Origin: Psychrobacillus sp. FSL K6-2836
Lineage (GTDB): Bacteria; Bacillota; Bacilli; Bacillales_A; Planococcaceae
Direction: 5' to 3'
Length of the DNA stretch: 64,000 bases
Assembly (NCBI RefSeq): GCF_038003085.1
Contig: NZ_JBBOOM010000001.1
Coordinates: 992,001-1,056,000, forward strand
This document shows, piece by piece, positions 1 to 9,856 of the stretch. The notes under the pieces are model-generated. The model was not told where the DNA came from and ran no database searches. It saw only the letters and a program-made list of their open reading frames with translations. The position numbers and the translations under genes are program-made. Positions within the stretch are counted from its first letter, which is position 1. Every line of letters begins with the position of its first letter.

Positions 1-1317
1 GATTAGCTGTACCATTGATGCGATTTCGGAAGCTGAGTTTTTGGATTGCTCTGCTAGTTTTCGCACTTCTTCTGCTACTACTGCAAAGCCTTTTCCGTAT
101 TCCCCAGCACGAGCTGCTTCAATTGCTGCATTTAATGCTAGCAGATTCGTTTGATCGGAAATGTCTGTAATCAGCGATGTGATATTTTGAATTTCATTGG
201 AATGCTTCGCCATGTTTTTCATGATTTCTGTTGTTTCATTGAAAGTTGCATGAATGGTATCCATTTGACTAGCTACATTCGTTACGACGGAGGATCCTTG
301 TGTAACGAGGGATCGTACACCATCCGTAGCTTTTAACATTTCACCATTACTAGAAGCAATTTGTGAGACGCCTTTTTGTAAACTTGTCATAGAGTGCATA
401 GAAGCATTCATCTGCCCAACTTGTTCTTCACTCGCTACCATTTGAGCTTCCGCAGATTTTGCGACCATCTGGGAGGAAGCAAGGCTTTCTTCCGAGCTTG
501 CAGAAAGTTCCTCCGCATTTGCTGCTAGCTGCATCGATGAATCGCGGACACCAGACACGATGCGTTGTAAATCATTCGACATTTTGTTGAACGTTAATGC
601 CATATCCCCAACTTCATCCTTATTCTTAATAACAATCGGCTCTATCGTTAAATTACCACCTGCAATTTCTGCAAGACCATTTGTCACTTTCTTAATAGGT
701 CTAGCTATACTTCTACTTATGAAGTGGGATACAAGGATTCCTACAATAACACTAAGAATCGTTAATATTAATGTGACGATATTAGCAGTTTTTACATATG
801 TAATTAATTCGTCTCTTGTTTGATCAACTTCATTTTGTTCAGCAGTTTTTAATTCTACTAATATATCACTAATTCCCAGATTAAGCTGAGTGGACTGAGC
901 TGCGAACTTTGAGTACATACCGTCTACCTTTTTTAATTCAATCATTTGATTGTTTGCTTCAAAAAGTTGTTTGGATTGCTCCTGTAATTTTTCTATTAAC
1001 TCTTCTGAAGGAGAATCGTTAAGACTACTAGCCAGAGTTGTTGTAATCTCCATTACTTGATTGTAATTAGCTTCTAGTTTCTCTACTGACGATAGTTAAT
1101 TGAACATTAAAAACTCTAGCACGGAAGTCGACATTTGTTTTTGAATTACTTCCAACTTCTCGACAAGAGTCACGCGTTCTATTTCCTCGTCGATTAATGA
1201 ATCATATCTATCCGACACATCATATGTTGTCCACATAGACATGACACTCGCAATTATTAATAAAATAAGTACTGCTGAAAAGCCACCCCATAATTTCTTA
1301 GAAATTGATAGTTTCAT
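1..1317 (-). pseudogene. Methyl-accepting chemotaxis protein, interrupted by an in-frame stop, cut by window edge
   Basis: The reading frame starts at 1317 behind an AAAAGGGG ribosome site, with an N-terminal membrane helix (about residues 8-28) like its two neighbours. It meets a TAA at 1096-1098 right after LEFLMFN, about residue 73. The same frame then continues open to base 1 and encodes the rest of a normal chemoreceptor: the second half of the sensor domain, a second membrane helix, a HAMP linker and the signalling hairpin up to [15 protein letters not shown]. It is therefore a nonsense-interrupted transmembrane receptor (or a base error), not a frameshift. An internal restart at the ATG at 1051-1053 would lose the first membrane helix and has no clear ribosome site. 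The C-terminal end lies outside the window. Confidence 0.85.
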
Positions 1318-1376
1318 TATTATCCCCTTTTCCTCTAGTTGCTACGTAAATATAATTATTCAAGCTGAAAGTTTAC

Positions 1377-1414
1377 CAATAAAAGACCCTAAATCCAGCT
1401 TGCGATTTAGAGTC
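1377..1414 (-). terminator. Rho-independent terminator after the middle chemoreceptor
   Basis: An 11-bp stem (arms 1385-1395 and 1404-1414, one G-U pair) lies just past the stop codon and is followed on the minus strand by TTTT. Confidence 0.8.
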
Positions 1415-1422
1415 ACTGAAAA

Positions 1423-3105
1423 TTATAAGTTAAAATGACTTACTTTATTTTGTAGTTTCTCTGCTAAATCTGCTAGAGATTGTGCATTGGCTGAAATTTC
1501 TTCGTTTGCTGCTAATTGTTGTTCAGTCGCAGCACTTGTATCACTTGCACTATCCGCTGCATGCGCGGCAATTGTTTGTACTTTCTCGGCACTCTCTGTA
1601 ACAGATTGAGCCATTTCTTGAATTTGTCCAATTTCAGATGATACTAATTCTACTTTTTGAACCACATCTTCTACACTAGTTTCAATTTCATGGAATACAT
1701 TAAGAGATTCTGTTGTTTTCGCAAGACCCTGCTCTACCTTATCCCCACCAGTTGATATAGCTTTAACTGCGGAACCCGAGGCAGATTGGATTAGCTGAAC
1801 CATTGACTCGATTTCGGATGCAGAATTCTTCGATTGCTCTGCCAGTTTACGTACTTCCTCCGCCACTACTGCAAATCCTTTACCATATTCCCCTGCACGA
1901 GCAGCTTCAATTGCTGCATTTAATGCAAGTAAATTCGTTTGCTCAGAAATATCCGTAATAAGAGAAGTAATGTTTTGAATTTCGTCCGAGTGTTTAGCCA
2001 TGTTTTTCATAATTTCAGTTGTTTCTGTGAAGGTAGTATGAATCGTTTCCATTTGGTTAGCCACTTCAGAAACGACAGAGGAACCTTTTGTTACGAGTGT
2101 TTTCACGTCAGCCGTCGCTTGTAGCATTTCATCATTACTAGATGCAATTTCAAATACACCTTGTTGTAGGCTTCCCATTGAGTTCATGGATGAATCCAGA
2201 TGTTTTACCTGTTGTTCACTAGCGGCCATTTGCTCTTCCGCAGACTTAGCTACCATTTGAGAGGAAGCGAGACTTTCTTCTGAGCTCGCAGAAAGTTCTT
2301 CCGCATTTGCTGCTAATAGCATTGAGGAATCTCGAACACTGGATACAATTTGCTGTAAATCATTCGACATTTTGTTAAACGTCGTCGCCATTACACCGAC
2401 TTCATCTCTGTTTTTAATAATGATTGGCTCAACTGCTAGGTTACCTTTTGCAATTTCCTCCAGACCATTTGTAACCTTTTGAATTGGTTTGGAAATAGAT
2501 TTCCCAATAAAATAAGAAATCAAAATACCAAAAATAATTGCTACTATTGTTAGAATAATTAGTGCTATCGCTGTTTTATCTTCAAATCCTTCTAACTCTG
2601 CTCTTGTATCTGCCATATTATCTTCTTGAATTTTTTTTACATCTGCTAAAATACCAAGTACATTAGCATTAATCTCTGAAGAATTTGCTGCATATTGTTC
2701 AAATGGTTTATTTGCCGATTTTAACTCAATAATCTTATTGTTGTTTTCAAACAACTTCACTGTTTCTGTTTGAAGATCTTTCATCAACTTAGCAGATTCT
2801 GCATCTGTAGCTTTTTCGATTAAAGCTCTTGCAGCAACTGAGCCTTTCTCTATTTCAGCATCAAACTTATCCACAGCATCTTTCTTACCAAACATAACAA
2901 ACTCTAATACGGCAGTTGCCATGTCTTTTTGTATAACTATAATTTGCTCTACTAGATTAATTTTAGTTATATCATCATCCAGTAAATCCTTGTATCTGTC
3001 CGTTAATTTATTTGTTCCACTTTGAGTAAGAACACTAGTTATTACTAGTAGTAGTAGAATTGCACTAAAACCAAACCACATTTTCCTTGAAATCGTTAAT
3101 TTCAT
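1423..3105 (-). CDS. Methyl-accepting chemotaxis protein
   Basis: This is a membrane chemoreceptor that would signal through CheW/CheA. From the chosen start it has 560 residues: a membrane helix near 10-27, an extracytoplasmic four-helix-type sensor domain to about 185, a second membrane helix near 187-208, a HAMP linker to about 260, and a long coiled-coil signalling domain with the conserved tip [20 protein letters not shown]. The start at 3105 ([10 protein letters not shown]) is preferred over an ATG 12 codons upstream because AAGGGG sits just before it and both paralogues start the same way. It is the middle of three tandem receptors. Their signalling halves are close to identical while the sensor domains differ, so ligand specificity probably differs. 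The ligand is unknown. Confidence 0.95.
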   Translation of the reverse strand: MKLTISRKMWFGFSAILLLLVITSVLTQSGTNKLTDRYKDLLDDDITKINLVEQIIVIQKDMATAVLEFVMFGKKDAVDKFDAEIEKGSVAARALIEKATDAESAKLMKDLQTETVKLFENNNKIIELKSANKPFEQYAANSSEINANVLGILADVKKIQEDNMADTRAELEGFEDKTAIALIILTIVAIIFGILISYFIGKSISKPIQKVTNGLEEIAKGNLAVEPIIIKNRDEVGVMATTFNKMSNDLQQIVSSVRDSSMLLAANAEELSASSEESLASSQMVAKSAEEQMAASEQQVKHLDSSMNSMGSLQQGVFEIASSNDEMLQATADVKTLVTKGSSVVSEVANQMETIHTTFTETTEIMKNMAKHSDEIQNITSLITDISEQTNLLALNAAIEAARAGEYGKGFAVVAEEVRKLAEQSKNSASEIESMVQLIQSASGSAVKAISTGGDKVEQGLAKTTESLNVFHEIETSVEDVVQKVELVSSEIGQIQEMAQSVTESAEKVQTIAAHAADSASDTSAATEQQLAANEEISANAQSLADLAEKLQNKVSHFNL

Positions 3106-3214
3106 ATATATCCCCTTTTTTCCTATACCCATAATTTTCATATAATTCTAATGTAACCTTTTTATTATACATAACATGAGGGTATTTGGACATATAAAAT
3201 TTGTATTATTTCAG

Positions 3215-3250
3215 AAAAATATCCTATGCCGTAGAAAACGACATAGGATA
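3215..3250 (-). terminator. Rho-independent terminator after the third chemoreceptor
   Basis: A 13-bp stem with one G-U pair (3220-3232 and 3238-3250, loop AGAAA on the plus strand) is followed on the minus strand by ATTTTT. Confidence 0.8.
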
Positions 3251-3262
3251 GACAGAATTTTA

Positions 3263-4951
3263 TTATAATTTAAAGTGACTAACATTATTTTGTAAAGCTT
3301 CAGCAAGATCTGCTAGCGACTGCGCATTGGACGAAATTTCTTCATTTGCAGCGATTTGCTGCTCCGTTGCAGCACTTGTGTCATTAGCACCATCCGCTGC
3401 TAGCGTTGCGAGTCGTTGTACTTCTAACGCGCCCTGGGAAACTGACTCCGCCATTGCCTGGATTTGTTCAATAGCTGCCGAAACCGATTCCACTTTAAGA
3501 CCAACCTCTCCGACAGCCTCTTCAATTCCTTGGAATACTCTTAAGGATTCCGTCGTTTTAGCGATGCCGGCTTCCACCTTCGCACCTCCATCTGTAATAG
3601 CATGAACGGCATTTCCAGAAGCACTTTGAATTAGTTGAACCATGGAGGCTATCTCTGTTGCAGAATTCTTAGATTGCTCTGCAAGTTTACGAACCTCATC
3701 TGCTACAACTGCAAAGCCCTTGCCGTATTCACCAGCCCTTGCTGCTTCGATGGCTGCATTCAAAGCTAATAAATTAGTCTGTTCGGATATATCCGTTATT
3801 AAAGCAGTAACTGTTTGAATATCATTGGAGTGCTTCGCCATATTTTGCATAATAATAGTCGTGTCATTAAAAGTTGTGTGAATTGTATCCATTTGTTTAG
3901 CAACATCCGATACAACATTAGATCCTGTATGGATTAGTTTTTGTACATCATTTGCAGCTTGTAACATTTCTTCATTGCTGACAGAAATTTGTCCGATACC
4001 TTGCGATAGCTCGTTCAATGACTGGACCGATGAATCCATGTGGTTCACTTGCTGCTCACTCGATACCATTTGAGCTTCAGCAGATTTTGAAACCATCTGA
4101 GAGGAAGCCAAACTTTCTTCAGAGCTAGCTGAAAGCTCTTCTGCATTCGCTGCAAGCTGCATGGAAGAATCACGAACACCAGAAACTATTTCGCGGAGGT
4201 CTTTAGACATTGTGTTAAAAGCGGAAGCCATCTCTCCTACTTCATCTTTATTTTTAATCACTATTGGCTCTACAGTTAAATTTCCGGTAGCAATTTCTGT
4301 TAGTCCTGCGGTAACAAGTTTTACAGGTTTTGATATACTTCTACTGATGAAATATGCTAAAAGAATACCTAGTATAATTCCCAATATAGCTAAAGCACTA
4401 ACGAAAAGTCTTGCTCCCTCCTCATAGCTTGAAAGCTCATCTCTAGTTGTATCCATATCGGCTTGTAAGTACTGTTCAATTTCCTCTAAAACTGTAAGTG
4501 CAGCTGTATTTGTTTCTTTCGCATTTGCTGTGAATTTATTGACCGCTGAAGTATCTTTCTCTATTTTCGCCTTAATTGCGTTTGCATTAATAGCAGCAAA
4601 CATATCATTTTTCTTTTCAAATTCAGTAATCATATCTATTGTCTCTGGTGAAAACAATTTATTGCGCAATTCAGCAGTTAACTCATTTGTAATTTGCTGA
4701 TTTTCCTCTACATGTTTCCTAGCTGCATCAGTATTAAATAGTAAAAAATCCATTAATGCTCTAGCTGTGTCTTTTTGAGACATCTCAATTTCCTTTACAA
4801 GATTCACTTTACCCACTCGATCATCTAACAAAAATTGATATTTCTCACTATTATTGACTAATGTCATAATCGATAATATTGAGACAGCCATTAATAGTAC
4901 TAGAATAACAACAAACCCAAGCCACATTTTCTTAGCAATAGTCCATTTCAT
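3263..4951 (-). CDS. Methyl-accepting chemotaxis protein
   Basis: Third tandem chemoreceptor, 562 residues, with the same layout as its neighbours: membrane helix near residues 9-29, sensor domain to about 180, second helix, HAMP, and the signalling hairpin with [21 protein letters not shown] strong AAAGGGGG site precedes the ATG at 4951. It begins 25 bases after the stop of the LysM-NlpC/P60 gene, with no terminator seen between, so the two are probably co-transcribed. A hydrolase-receptor pair in one transcript is unusual and may only reflect a shared promoter. A terminator follows the stop, so the next receptor (1423-3105) needs its own promoter. Confidence 0.95.
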   Translation of the reverse strand: MKWTIAKKMWLGFVVILVLLMAVSILSIMTLVNNSEKYQFLLDDRVGKVNLVKEIEMSQKDTARALMDFLLFNTDAARKHVEENQQITNELTAELRNKLFSPETIDMITEFEKKNDMFAAINANAIKAKIEKDTSAVNKFTANAKETNTAALTVLEEIEQYLQADMDTTRDELSSYEEGARLFVSALAILGIILGILLAYFISRSISKPVKLVTAGLTEIATGNLTVEPIVIKNKDEVGEMASAFNTMSKDLREIVSGVRDSSMQLAANAEELSASSEESLASSQMVSKSAEAQMVSSEQQVNHMDSSVQSLNELSQGIGQISVSNEEMLQAANDVQKLIHTGSNVVSDVAKQMDTIHTTFNDTTIIMQNMAKHSNDIQTVTALITDISEQTNLLALNAAIEAARAGEYGKGFAVVADEVRKLAEQSKNSATEIASMVQLIQSASGNAVHAITDGGAKVEAGIAKTTESLRVFQGIEEAVGEVGLKVESVSAAIEQIQAMAESVSQGALEVQRLATLAADGANDTSAATEQQIAANEEISSNAQSLADLAEALQNNVSHFKL

Positions 4952-4976
4952 GCAATATCCCCCTTTTGCTTCTGCT

Positions 4977-5732
4977 CTAATTAACAGTTAATGAATTGAA
5001 TCGATTAAATGAAACAAAATGATCTTTCCAATAAGAGGATTCTAAACTAGCCACTTCCACCCCTTTTGACCCAGCATGGATAAACTTATTATCTCCCAAG
5101 TAAACTCCCATATGAGAGATTCCTTGCTTATATGTATTTTCGAAAAACACTAGATCCCCTACAACCGGGAGTGCCACATTAGCTGTCTGCGCAAAATAAC
5201 TTTCGCTGCTTTGTCTCGTAATATCTAGCCCTGCCTGTGCATGAAGGAAATAAATAAATCCACTACAATCGAATCCAGCCATCGTATTACCAGCATATAA
5301 GTATGGAATACCTTCTAGATGCTTTGAAAAGTCTATCATTAAAGAATATATAGCTTGTCCTTCGATTGATAAATTCTTTGCTTGCTCTGCAATTGGTGCA
5401 GTGGTTGGCTGAGCGTCAAGTGATTGAACTGGTTCAACTACGGTTTCCTGTTTAGGAGTATTTGTAACTATCACAGGTTTCGGTTTAGCAGCAATCACTT
5501 TTGCTGGTGCTTTCGTCGTAACGGCCGCTTTTTTAACGATCAATTTCTGTTTAATATAAATACTATCTTTTGTTAGCTTGTTCCATGAACGGAGGTCGTT
5601 GATAGCTACTTTATTTAGCTTAGCTATTTTCGTTAACGTATCCCCTTTTTTAACTTCATACAAGGCATTAGCACTAGCAGTTGATGCAAATGAAGTAAGT
5701 AAAACTGTTACTATTAGCACTTTCTTGAACAT
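4977..5732 (-). CDS. Secreted LysM-NlpC/P60 peptidoglycan endopeptidase
   Basis: This is a cell-wall hydrolase of 251 residues. A signal peptide (about 1-21, cut after ASA) leads to one LysM peptidoglycan-binding module (about 25-68), a low-complexity Ala/Pro/Thr linker to about 120, and an NlpC/P60 domain. The catalytic cysteine is in FDCSGF (Cys156). Histidines in ISHMG (His207) and FIHAG (His219) complete the usual triad region. The family cleaves the D-gamma-glutamyl-diaminopimelate bond of stem peptides. A GGAGGG site precedes the ATG. The gene heads a probable two-gene unit with the chemoreceptor at 3263-4951. Exact cleavage specificity is inferred from the family. Confidence 0.93.
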   Translation of the reverse strand: MFKKVLIVTVLLTSFASTASANALYEVKKGDTLTKIAKLNKVAINDLRSWNKLTKDSIYIKQKLIVKKAAVTTKAPAKVIAAKPKPVIVTNTPKQETVVEPVQSLDAQPTTAPIAEQAKNLSIEGQAIYSLMIDFSKHLEGIPYLYAGNTMAGFDCSGFIYFLHAQAGLDITRQSSESYFAQTANVALPVVGDLVFFENTYKQGISHMGVYLGDNKFIHAGSKGVEVASLESSYWKDHFVSFNRFNSLTVN

Positions 5733-5872
5733 ATAGACCCTCCTTCTATTTAACTACTTAATGTTTAACCTAATCATACCATTTCTATTAACCAATCACA
5801 TTATAATTTTCAATTAATTTCCCGGGGAATATTAGCTCGTCAACAAGTTAAAAATATGAGAAAATAAATATA

Positions 5873-5890
5873 TGAATGAATATTCATTCA
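5873..5890 (+). promoter_or_regulatory. FadR-type operator upstream of the SCP2 gene
   Basis: A perfect 18-bp palindrome, TGAATGAATATTCATTCA, sits 22 bases before the SCP2 start codon. It matches every position of the B. subtilis FadR (YsiA) box as I remember it, TGAATGAMTANTCATTCA. FadR is a TetR-family repressor released by long-chain acyl-CoA. No FadR gene lies in this window, so regulation is inferred from the site only. Confidence 0.8.
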
Positions 5891-5912
5891 AATGAAGAAA
5901 GGATGAACATAT

Positions 5913-6239
5913 ATGAATGAAACATGGCAACTAATTGAAACAACAATGAATGAAAATCCTGCACCAATTCAAAACGAAAATGTACGTTATGAGTTTAACT
6001 TAACTGGAGATAATGCATGTGTGAAACAGCTAATCTTAACAAATGGAACCGCAGAGGTAACAGAAGATACGACAACAAAAGCAGATTGCAAGCTAACCTT
6101 GAGTTCTAAAGATTTTATGAAACTATTAGCGGGCGAGTTAAATAGCACTACCGCATTTATGTTTGGGAAGTTGAAAGTTGAGGGGAGTATAGGACTAGCG
6201 TTGAAATTAGAGGGGCTGTTAAAGGAGTATCGGTTTTGA
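5913..6239 (+). CDS. SCP2 sterol-transfer family protein
   Basis: A small soluble protein of 108 residues made only of an SCP2 fold. It has an N-terminal helix, then alternating strands with NACVKQLILTNGTAEV and DCKLTLSSKDFMKLLAGE, and the closing GKLKVEGSIGLALKLEGLLKE helix typical of the family. SCP2 domains hold lipids or acyl-CoA in a hydrophobic tunnel. Bacterial members often sit with fatty-acid degradation genes. Here the gene stands alone, facing away from the NlpC/P60 gene, with an AAGAAAGG ribosome site and an exact FadR-type operator just upstream. That makes a role in fatty-acid handling likely. The true ligand is unknown. Confidence 0.88.
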   Translation: MNETWQLIETTMNENPAPIQNENVRYEFNLTGDNACVKQLILTNGTAEVTEDTTTKADCKLTLSSKDFMKLLAGELNSTTAFMFGKLKVEGSIGLALKLEGLLKEYRF

Positions 6240-6245
6240 GGATAA

Positions 6246-6280
6246 AAATAACCCAATGATATTTTCTCATTGGGTTAGAA
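6246..6280. terminator. Bidirectional terminator between the SCP2 gene and the flagellar cluster
   Basis: A perfect 10-bp stem (6250-6259 and 6267-6276) lies between two convergent genes. The minus strand reads ATTTTTATC after it, a good U-tract. The plus-strand tail is weaker. Confidence 0.8.
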
Positions 6281-6281
6281 T

Positions 6282-6668
6282 TTATACTTGTGTATAAACA
6301 ACTAATTGTGGATAAATAGAGTCAAACCATTTTTTGTATGCTGGATAAAGTAATTGCTGAACCACTTCTTGTTTTTCTTGAGATTTTTCAAATATACCAT
6401 CTAACTTCTCAGCTTCAGCAATAACTTCTTTAAAGCCAAGAATAGTGTTTTTCACTTCCATATTCTCATGATAAATAGAAGTTAAATCATCGTTCACTTG
6501 AATAAGCTGAACAAAGGAAGAAAGAATATCACTCAACACAAGATCACCTTCTGTTTTCGAGTAATCTGAAAAACTAGCAACAACGTATTCAAATGCTTCA
6601 TTTATATTTTGAAGCATTGTTGTATATTCTCGAACTAATTGTACTTGATCTTCTGTTAATGTTGTCAT
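6282..6668 (-). CDS. Uncharacterised 128-residue protein at the end of the flagellar cluster
   Basis: I do not recognise this protein. It has 128 residues, is acidic and predicted to be almost all helical, with no signal peptide, membrane segment or cysteine. It reads like a four-helix or coiled-coil adaptor (MTTLTEDQVQLVREYTTML, then many Glu/Gln/Lys). A GGAG site precedes the ATG. It lies 58 bases after fliT, but the fliT terminator sits in that gap, so expression would need read-through or a promoter in about 25 bases. Size and helical character resemble export chaperones such as FliT/FliS, but that is only analogy. Confidence 0.75.
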   Translation of the reverse strand: MTTLTEDQVQLVREYTTMLQNINEAFEYVVASFSDYSKTEGDLVLSDILSSFVQLIQVNDDLTSIYHENMEVKNTILGFKEVIAEAEKLDGIFEKSQEKQEVVQQLLYPAYKKWFDSIYPQLVVYTQV

Positions 6669-6692
6669 TTTAATAACTCCAATTCATATGTA

Positions 6693-6724
6693 AAACCGGC
6701 ACAAGCATGAGCTAATGCCGGTTT
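6693..6724 (-). terminator. Terminator after fliT
   Basis: A perfect 9-bp GC-rich stem, AAACCGGCA with TGCCGGTTT (6693-6701, 6716-6724). The minus-strand tail reads TTTTAC, so the U-tract is short. Confidence 0.65.
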
Positions 6725-6726
6725 GT

Positions 6727-7080
6727 TTATTTTTTCTTATCGTAAAAAGTGCCATCTCGGAAGACTTGGTTGTAAGGGTCCATGTAGGCGTTGACAGACA
6801 CTTTCTTTTTTTGTTGGTCAGCTATATCCACTCGAATATCCTTCAAATAGACTTTTAGCTTTGCTTGAAGTATTTTTTCCAGGGGGAGTAGCTCTTGTCC
6901 AAAAGTAAATTCTTCGTCTGTAAACGGAGCTTGAATAGAAGCCTGTAAATTCTCACGTTCAACCAAAAGACTCTCTACTTGTTCAATCACTTCATCGCGC
7001 TTTTCGTCATCCTGAACATCTAGAATAAGTATTAACTTTTCAGTAGCTTTTCTCCAGGAGATTAGACTCTCACGAATCAT
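6727..7080 (-). CDS. fliT: Flagellar export chaperone FliT-like protein
   Basis: A 117-residue helical protein directly after fliS. It ends in NAYMDPYNQVFRDGTFYDKK, a tail I associate with Bacillus FliT. FliT proteins are cytoplasmic chaperones for the filament cap FliD in the flagellar type III export pathway. The start codon overlaps the fliS stop (ATGA), which points to translational coupling. The assignment rests on position, length, the C-terminal tail and helical content. Sequence conservation in this family is low. Confidence 0.8.
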   Translation of the reverse strand: MIRESLISWRKATEKLILILDVQDDEKRDEVIEQVESLLVERENLQASIQAPFTDEEFTFGQELLPLEKILQAKLKVYLKDIRVDIADQQKKKVSVNAYMDPYNQVFRDGTFYDKKK

Positions 7081-7478
7081 ACTTCACCTGCGGAGCCATA
7101 TTGTTTTTGACGATTTATTTGAATTACTTGTTTCCATGTATCACGAAATTCGGTTGTCAGTCCATATACTTCATCCACAAGAGCAGCATCATTGTTTATA
7201 TTTGCTTCTACTAAGCGATTAATCATGTATTCATATAAACTAGACATTGATTGTGAGATAGTTTGTGATGGATCAAGAGTAATCATTAACTCACGTAAAA
7301 TATTTTGAGCCTTTTGGATATTCGTATTTTTCAACTCAATATCTTTTGTTTCTATTCCTTTTTTCGCTTGGTTCAAAAACTTCAAACAGCCATTATATAG
7401 CATAAGTGTTAGCTCACCCGGAGTAGATTGAGTAACACTATTTTGTTGATAGGCTTGATATGGGTTATTTACCGCCAT
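7077..7478 (-). CDS. fliS: Flagellin export chaperone FliS
   Basis: A 133-residue helical-bundle chaperone that binds the C-terminus of flagellin and keeps it unfolded for export. It starts with NPYQAYQQNSV and carries the family pattern STPGELTLMLYNGCLKFLNQA, then NIQKAQNILRELMITLD and the helix YEYMINRLVEANINND. It lies 39 bases after fliD and overlaps fliT. All belong to the flaG-fliD-fliS-fliT transcript that would start from the sigma-D promoter before flaG. Confidence 0.96.
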   Translation of the reverse strand: MAVNNPYQAYQQNSVTQSTPGELTLMLYNGCLKFLNQAKKGIETKDIELKNTNIQKAQNILRELMITLDPSQTISQSMSSLYEYMINRLVEANINNDAALVDEVYGLTTEFRDTWKQVIQINRQKQYGSAGEV

Positions 7479-7517
7479 GATAACACTCCTCTTTTTGTAA
7501 CACTTGTAACAATTTTA

Positions 7518-9032
7518 TTATTGTCCGCCACCAAAAGCATTCATTAAATAGGCAGATTGTTGATTTGCTCGTTGAATTGCAGATTCCATTGCTGCAAATT
7601 GGCGGTAATAGCGATCTTCTACCATTAAAAGACGATCTTCAAAACGAGTAATTTGATCTTCAAAACCATTTAATGTACGCCCAAGTGAGAATGTATTATT
7701 GACTGCAGAATCCGATCCAGCTTTTTCAATTACTTTCTTACGCGTATCATCTAGAGTTGCTACTAATCTTCTCCCTAGCCCTTTTTCCGAATTCGTAGCA
7801 CCATCTGCTGCAAAAAGTTCATACACTTGGTTAGGATCATCTGAAATTGCTTTACGCAACTTCGCTTCATCAATTACTAATTTTCCATTATCCATATAGT
7901 TACTAGAAGTTGTAATACCTATTTCACTTAATCTATCTGCACCATTAATTCCACTTACAGCTGAATTTAACGCTGTACGCAATTGACTTAACGCACTGGA
8001 AATAACACTATCATTACGTAATGTCCCACTTTTTGCTTTTTCTTCCCAAAGTTCGATTTCTTTTTCTTTCATATCCGCCTTCTGCTCAGTAGAAAGTGGT
8101 TGGAAATCTCTATATTTTTTCTCACGAATTTCACTGTTCAAGTTCTCAATTAACTTGTTGTATTCATCTACAAACTTAGTGACCGATTCAAGAATCTTAT
8201 CAGTGTCAGGTGCCGAACTAAAAGTAATATCTGTGTTATTAGCTTTTTTTAATGTTACTTCGAATCCATTGATTTGAAAAGTATTTGATTGACGCTGAGT
8301 TTCTAAACCGTTAAAAATAAATTTGGCATTTTTACCATCCGTTCCTCTAGAAGCAGTTGCCGCTGCAACATTGTTGGTGTCCATTTGCATAAAATACTTT
8401 GCAAAGTCACCAGTAAATTCTATTTCATTAGTACTGTTTTGAGAATTACCACTATTTTTTGCAGTAATAGCTATCTTTCCAGTAAAGCTATCAAATATAG
8501 CTGTTACACCAGAATTCTTATTGATATCATCCAAAATACTTTGCATAGTAGAGTTTTCATCTATTTTTACATCATAGCCTTTTGTATCAAGTGTTCCATC
8601 TGCTTTTATTGCTTTTATATTGAAGGTGGTTGGTATATTAATCGTTGGCTTTATTTCTTTTAAAGTTTTTTTCAGATCTGCTTCCGAATTGAGCACACGC
8701 CCCGAACTTTGCATTGTAGCAGCTTCAGCTAACTGTTCAACTTTAATTTTACCGGTAAAGTCACTTGTAGAAGTTACATTTCGAACACTAATATCGTCCG
8801 GAGCTGAACTAGTCACTGTTTTTTGTATATAAGTAGATTGACGTAATATTGTATCGTTTGTTAAATTCCGAAAATCAAAAAGTTTTTTATTAGCTGATCG
8901 ATAATCATCCCGTTGCCATTCCATATATTGCTTCTTTTGCATTATCTTATCTAAAGGAATACGCTGGGCTTTCATCATATCTTTAATCATTGTTTCTGTA
9001 TCCATACCACTTGCTAATCCGGTAATACGCAT
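7518..9032 (-). CDS. fliD: Flagellar filament cap protein FliD
   Basis: The cap (HAP2) sits at the filament tip and folds incoming flagellin. The protein has 504 residues. It shows the FliD N-terminal signature MRITGLASGMDTETMIKDMM and KKQYMEWQRDDYRSANKKLF, a central hypervariable region, and a C-terminal coiled coil (FEDQITRFEDRLLMVEDRYYRQF, which pairs with the N-terminal helix in other FliDs). It lies 15 bases after flaG and 39 before fliS. The coding sequence is intact and of normal length. Confidence 0.96.
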   Translation of the reverse strand: MRITGLASGMDTETMIKDMMKAQRIPLDKIMQKKQYMEWQRDDYRSANKKLFDFRNLTNDTILRQSTYIQKTVTSSAPDDISVRNVTSTSDFTGKIKVEQLAEAATMQSSGRVLNSEADLKKTLKEIKPTINIPTTFNIKAIKADGTLDTKGYDVKIDENSTMQSILDDINKNSGVTAIFDSFTGKIAITAKNSGNSQNSTNEIEFTGDFAKYFMQMDTNNVAAATASRGTDGKNAKFIFNGLETQRQSNTFQINGFEVTLKKANNTDITFSSAPDTDKILESVTKFVDEYNKLIENLNSEIREKKYRDFQPLSTEQKADMKEKEIELWEEKAKSGTLRNDSVISSALSQLRTALNSAVSGINGADRLSEIGITTSSNYMDNGKLVIDEAKLRKAISDDPNQVYELFAADGATNSEKGLGRRLVATLDDTRKKVIEKAGSDSAVNNTFSLGRTLNGFEDQITRFEDRLLMVEDRYYRQFAAMESAIQRANQQSAYLMNAFGGGQ

Positions 9033-9047
9033 ATGTCCACCTGCTTT

Positions 9048-9413
9048 CTAAATTTTGTGATCGACTAAAACACCAAGGAAGTCACGCATAGCTGCATATA
9101 TATCCATTAGTTTTTTTGAAGGAATTTCTTTCACCACTTCATCAGTCTTCGAATCTACAATCGTAACATAGTACTCTTTTAGTTCTTCATGATATTGAAA
9201 TCGCAAGTTTGTATTAGTCGATTCCATAAACCGATTCATACTATCTGTCATTTTCTTTGCTTTTTCAGCAGGTAAATGAGTTTGTTCAACACTTTCCTTT
9301 GATAATGGAATATATTCAGATTGAGAAGAAGTGGATACAACTGATTCGACATCAACTGTTTTTACAGCATTGATTGGAACATTTACAACTGAATCAGATA
9401 TTCGATTGACCAT
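9048..9413 (-). CDS. flaG: FlaG-family flagellar protein
   Basis: A 121-residue protein (B. subtilis YvyC relative) with the FlaG pattern: a variable N-terminus, then STNTNLRFQYHEELKEYYV, DSKTDEVVKEIPSKKLMD and an amphipathic tail. FlaG proteins influence filament length in several bacteria; the mechanism is not settled. It is the first gene of the flaG-fliD-fliS-fliT unit, with a sigma-D promoter about 40 bases upstream. Confidence 0.9.
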   Translation of the reverse strand: MVNRISDSVVNVPINAVKTVDVESVVSTSSQSEYIPLSKESVEQTHLPAEKAKKMTDSMNRFMESTNTNLRFQYHEELKEYYVTIVDSKTDEVVKEIPSKKLMDIYAAMRDFLGVLVDHKI

Positions 9414-9452
9414 ACATGCCTTGCCCCCTTGTTAAAATATATATTACTGTTT

Positions 9453-9478
9453 ATATCGGTTGTAAGTAAATGTTTTTA
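9453..9478 (-). promoter_or_regulatory. Sigma-D promoter of flaG-fliD-fliS-fliT
   Basis: On the minus strand TAAA (9475-9478) is followed after 15 bases by CCGATAT (9453-9459). This matches the sigma-D consensus TAAA-N15-GCCGATAT within the usual one-base spacing variation. It lies 40 bases before the flaG start. Confidence 0.75.
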
Positions 9479-9856
9479 ATAACAATGAAGATATTACTGA
9501 AAACTATGTTTAAAAAGTATATTCAGTTAGTCCAAGAATAGCTTGAAAATTTAAAAATATACAAGGTCCTTGCTACAGTTCACATAGAATTAAATATTGA
9601 AAATTCAATCGGAAACTAAATTATAACTACTAAAGGATTTTACGACTGAGGCATTTCAAAAGAGAGGGATAGACAATAAAATTACATAGGATGGTTTTAA
9701 TGTGATTAAATTTGATAAAGCTAAGAATGATCTTAGAAAAACTATTGAAGCAAGAAGCATAAATCGATTGCCAATAATACGTTCTCTTTGGAACAAAGTC
9801 TCAAAATCCTCGAGAAATTTTATCCTACCTTAAGAAGATTCTAATCGCATTATTGT
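9479..9856. other. Intergenic stretch between flaG and the 79-residue gene
   Basis: About 380 AT-rich bases with no convincing gene. A GTG-initiated frame of 44 codons at 9702-9836 (plus strand) has only a weak AGGATGG site and no recognisable product. I see no terminator, repeat array or operator. Confidence 0.5.

Noticed and set aside
4952-5872. c-di-AMP (ydaO-type) riboswitch before the NlpC/P60 gene
   Set aside because: The leader is too short and none of the conserved motifs I remember for this class were seen.
9702-9836. 44-codon GTG-initiated frame on the plus strand
   Set aside because: Weak ribosome site, no recognisable product, isolated between minus-strand flagellar genes.
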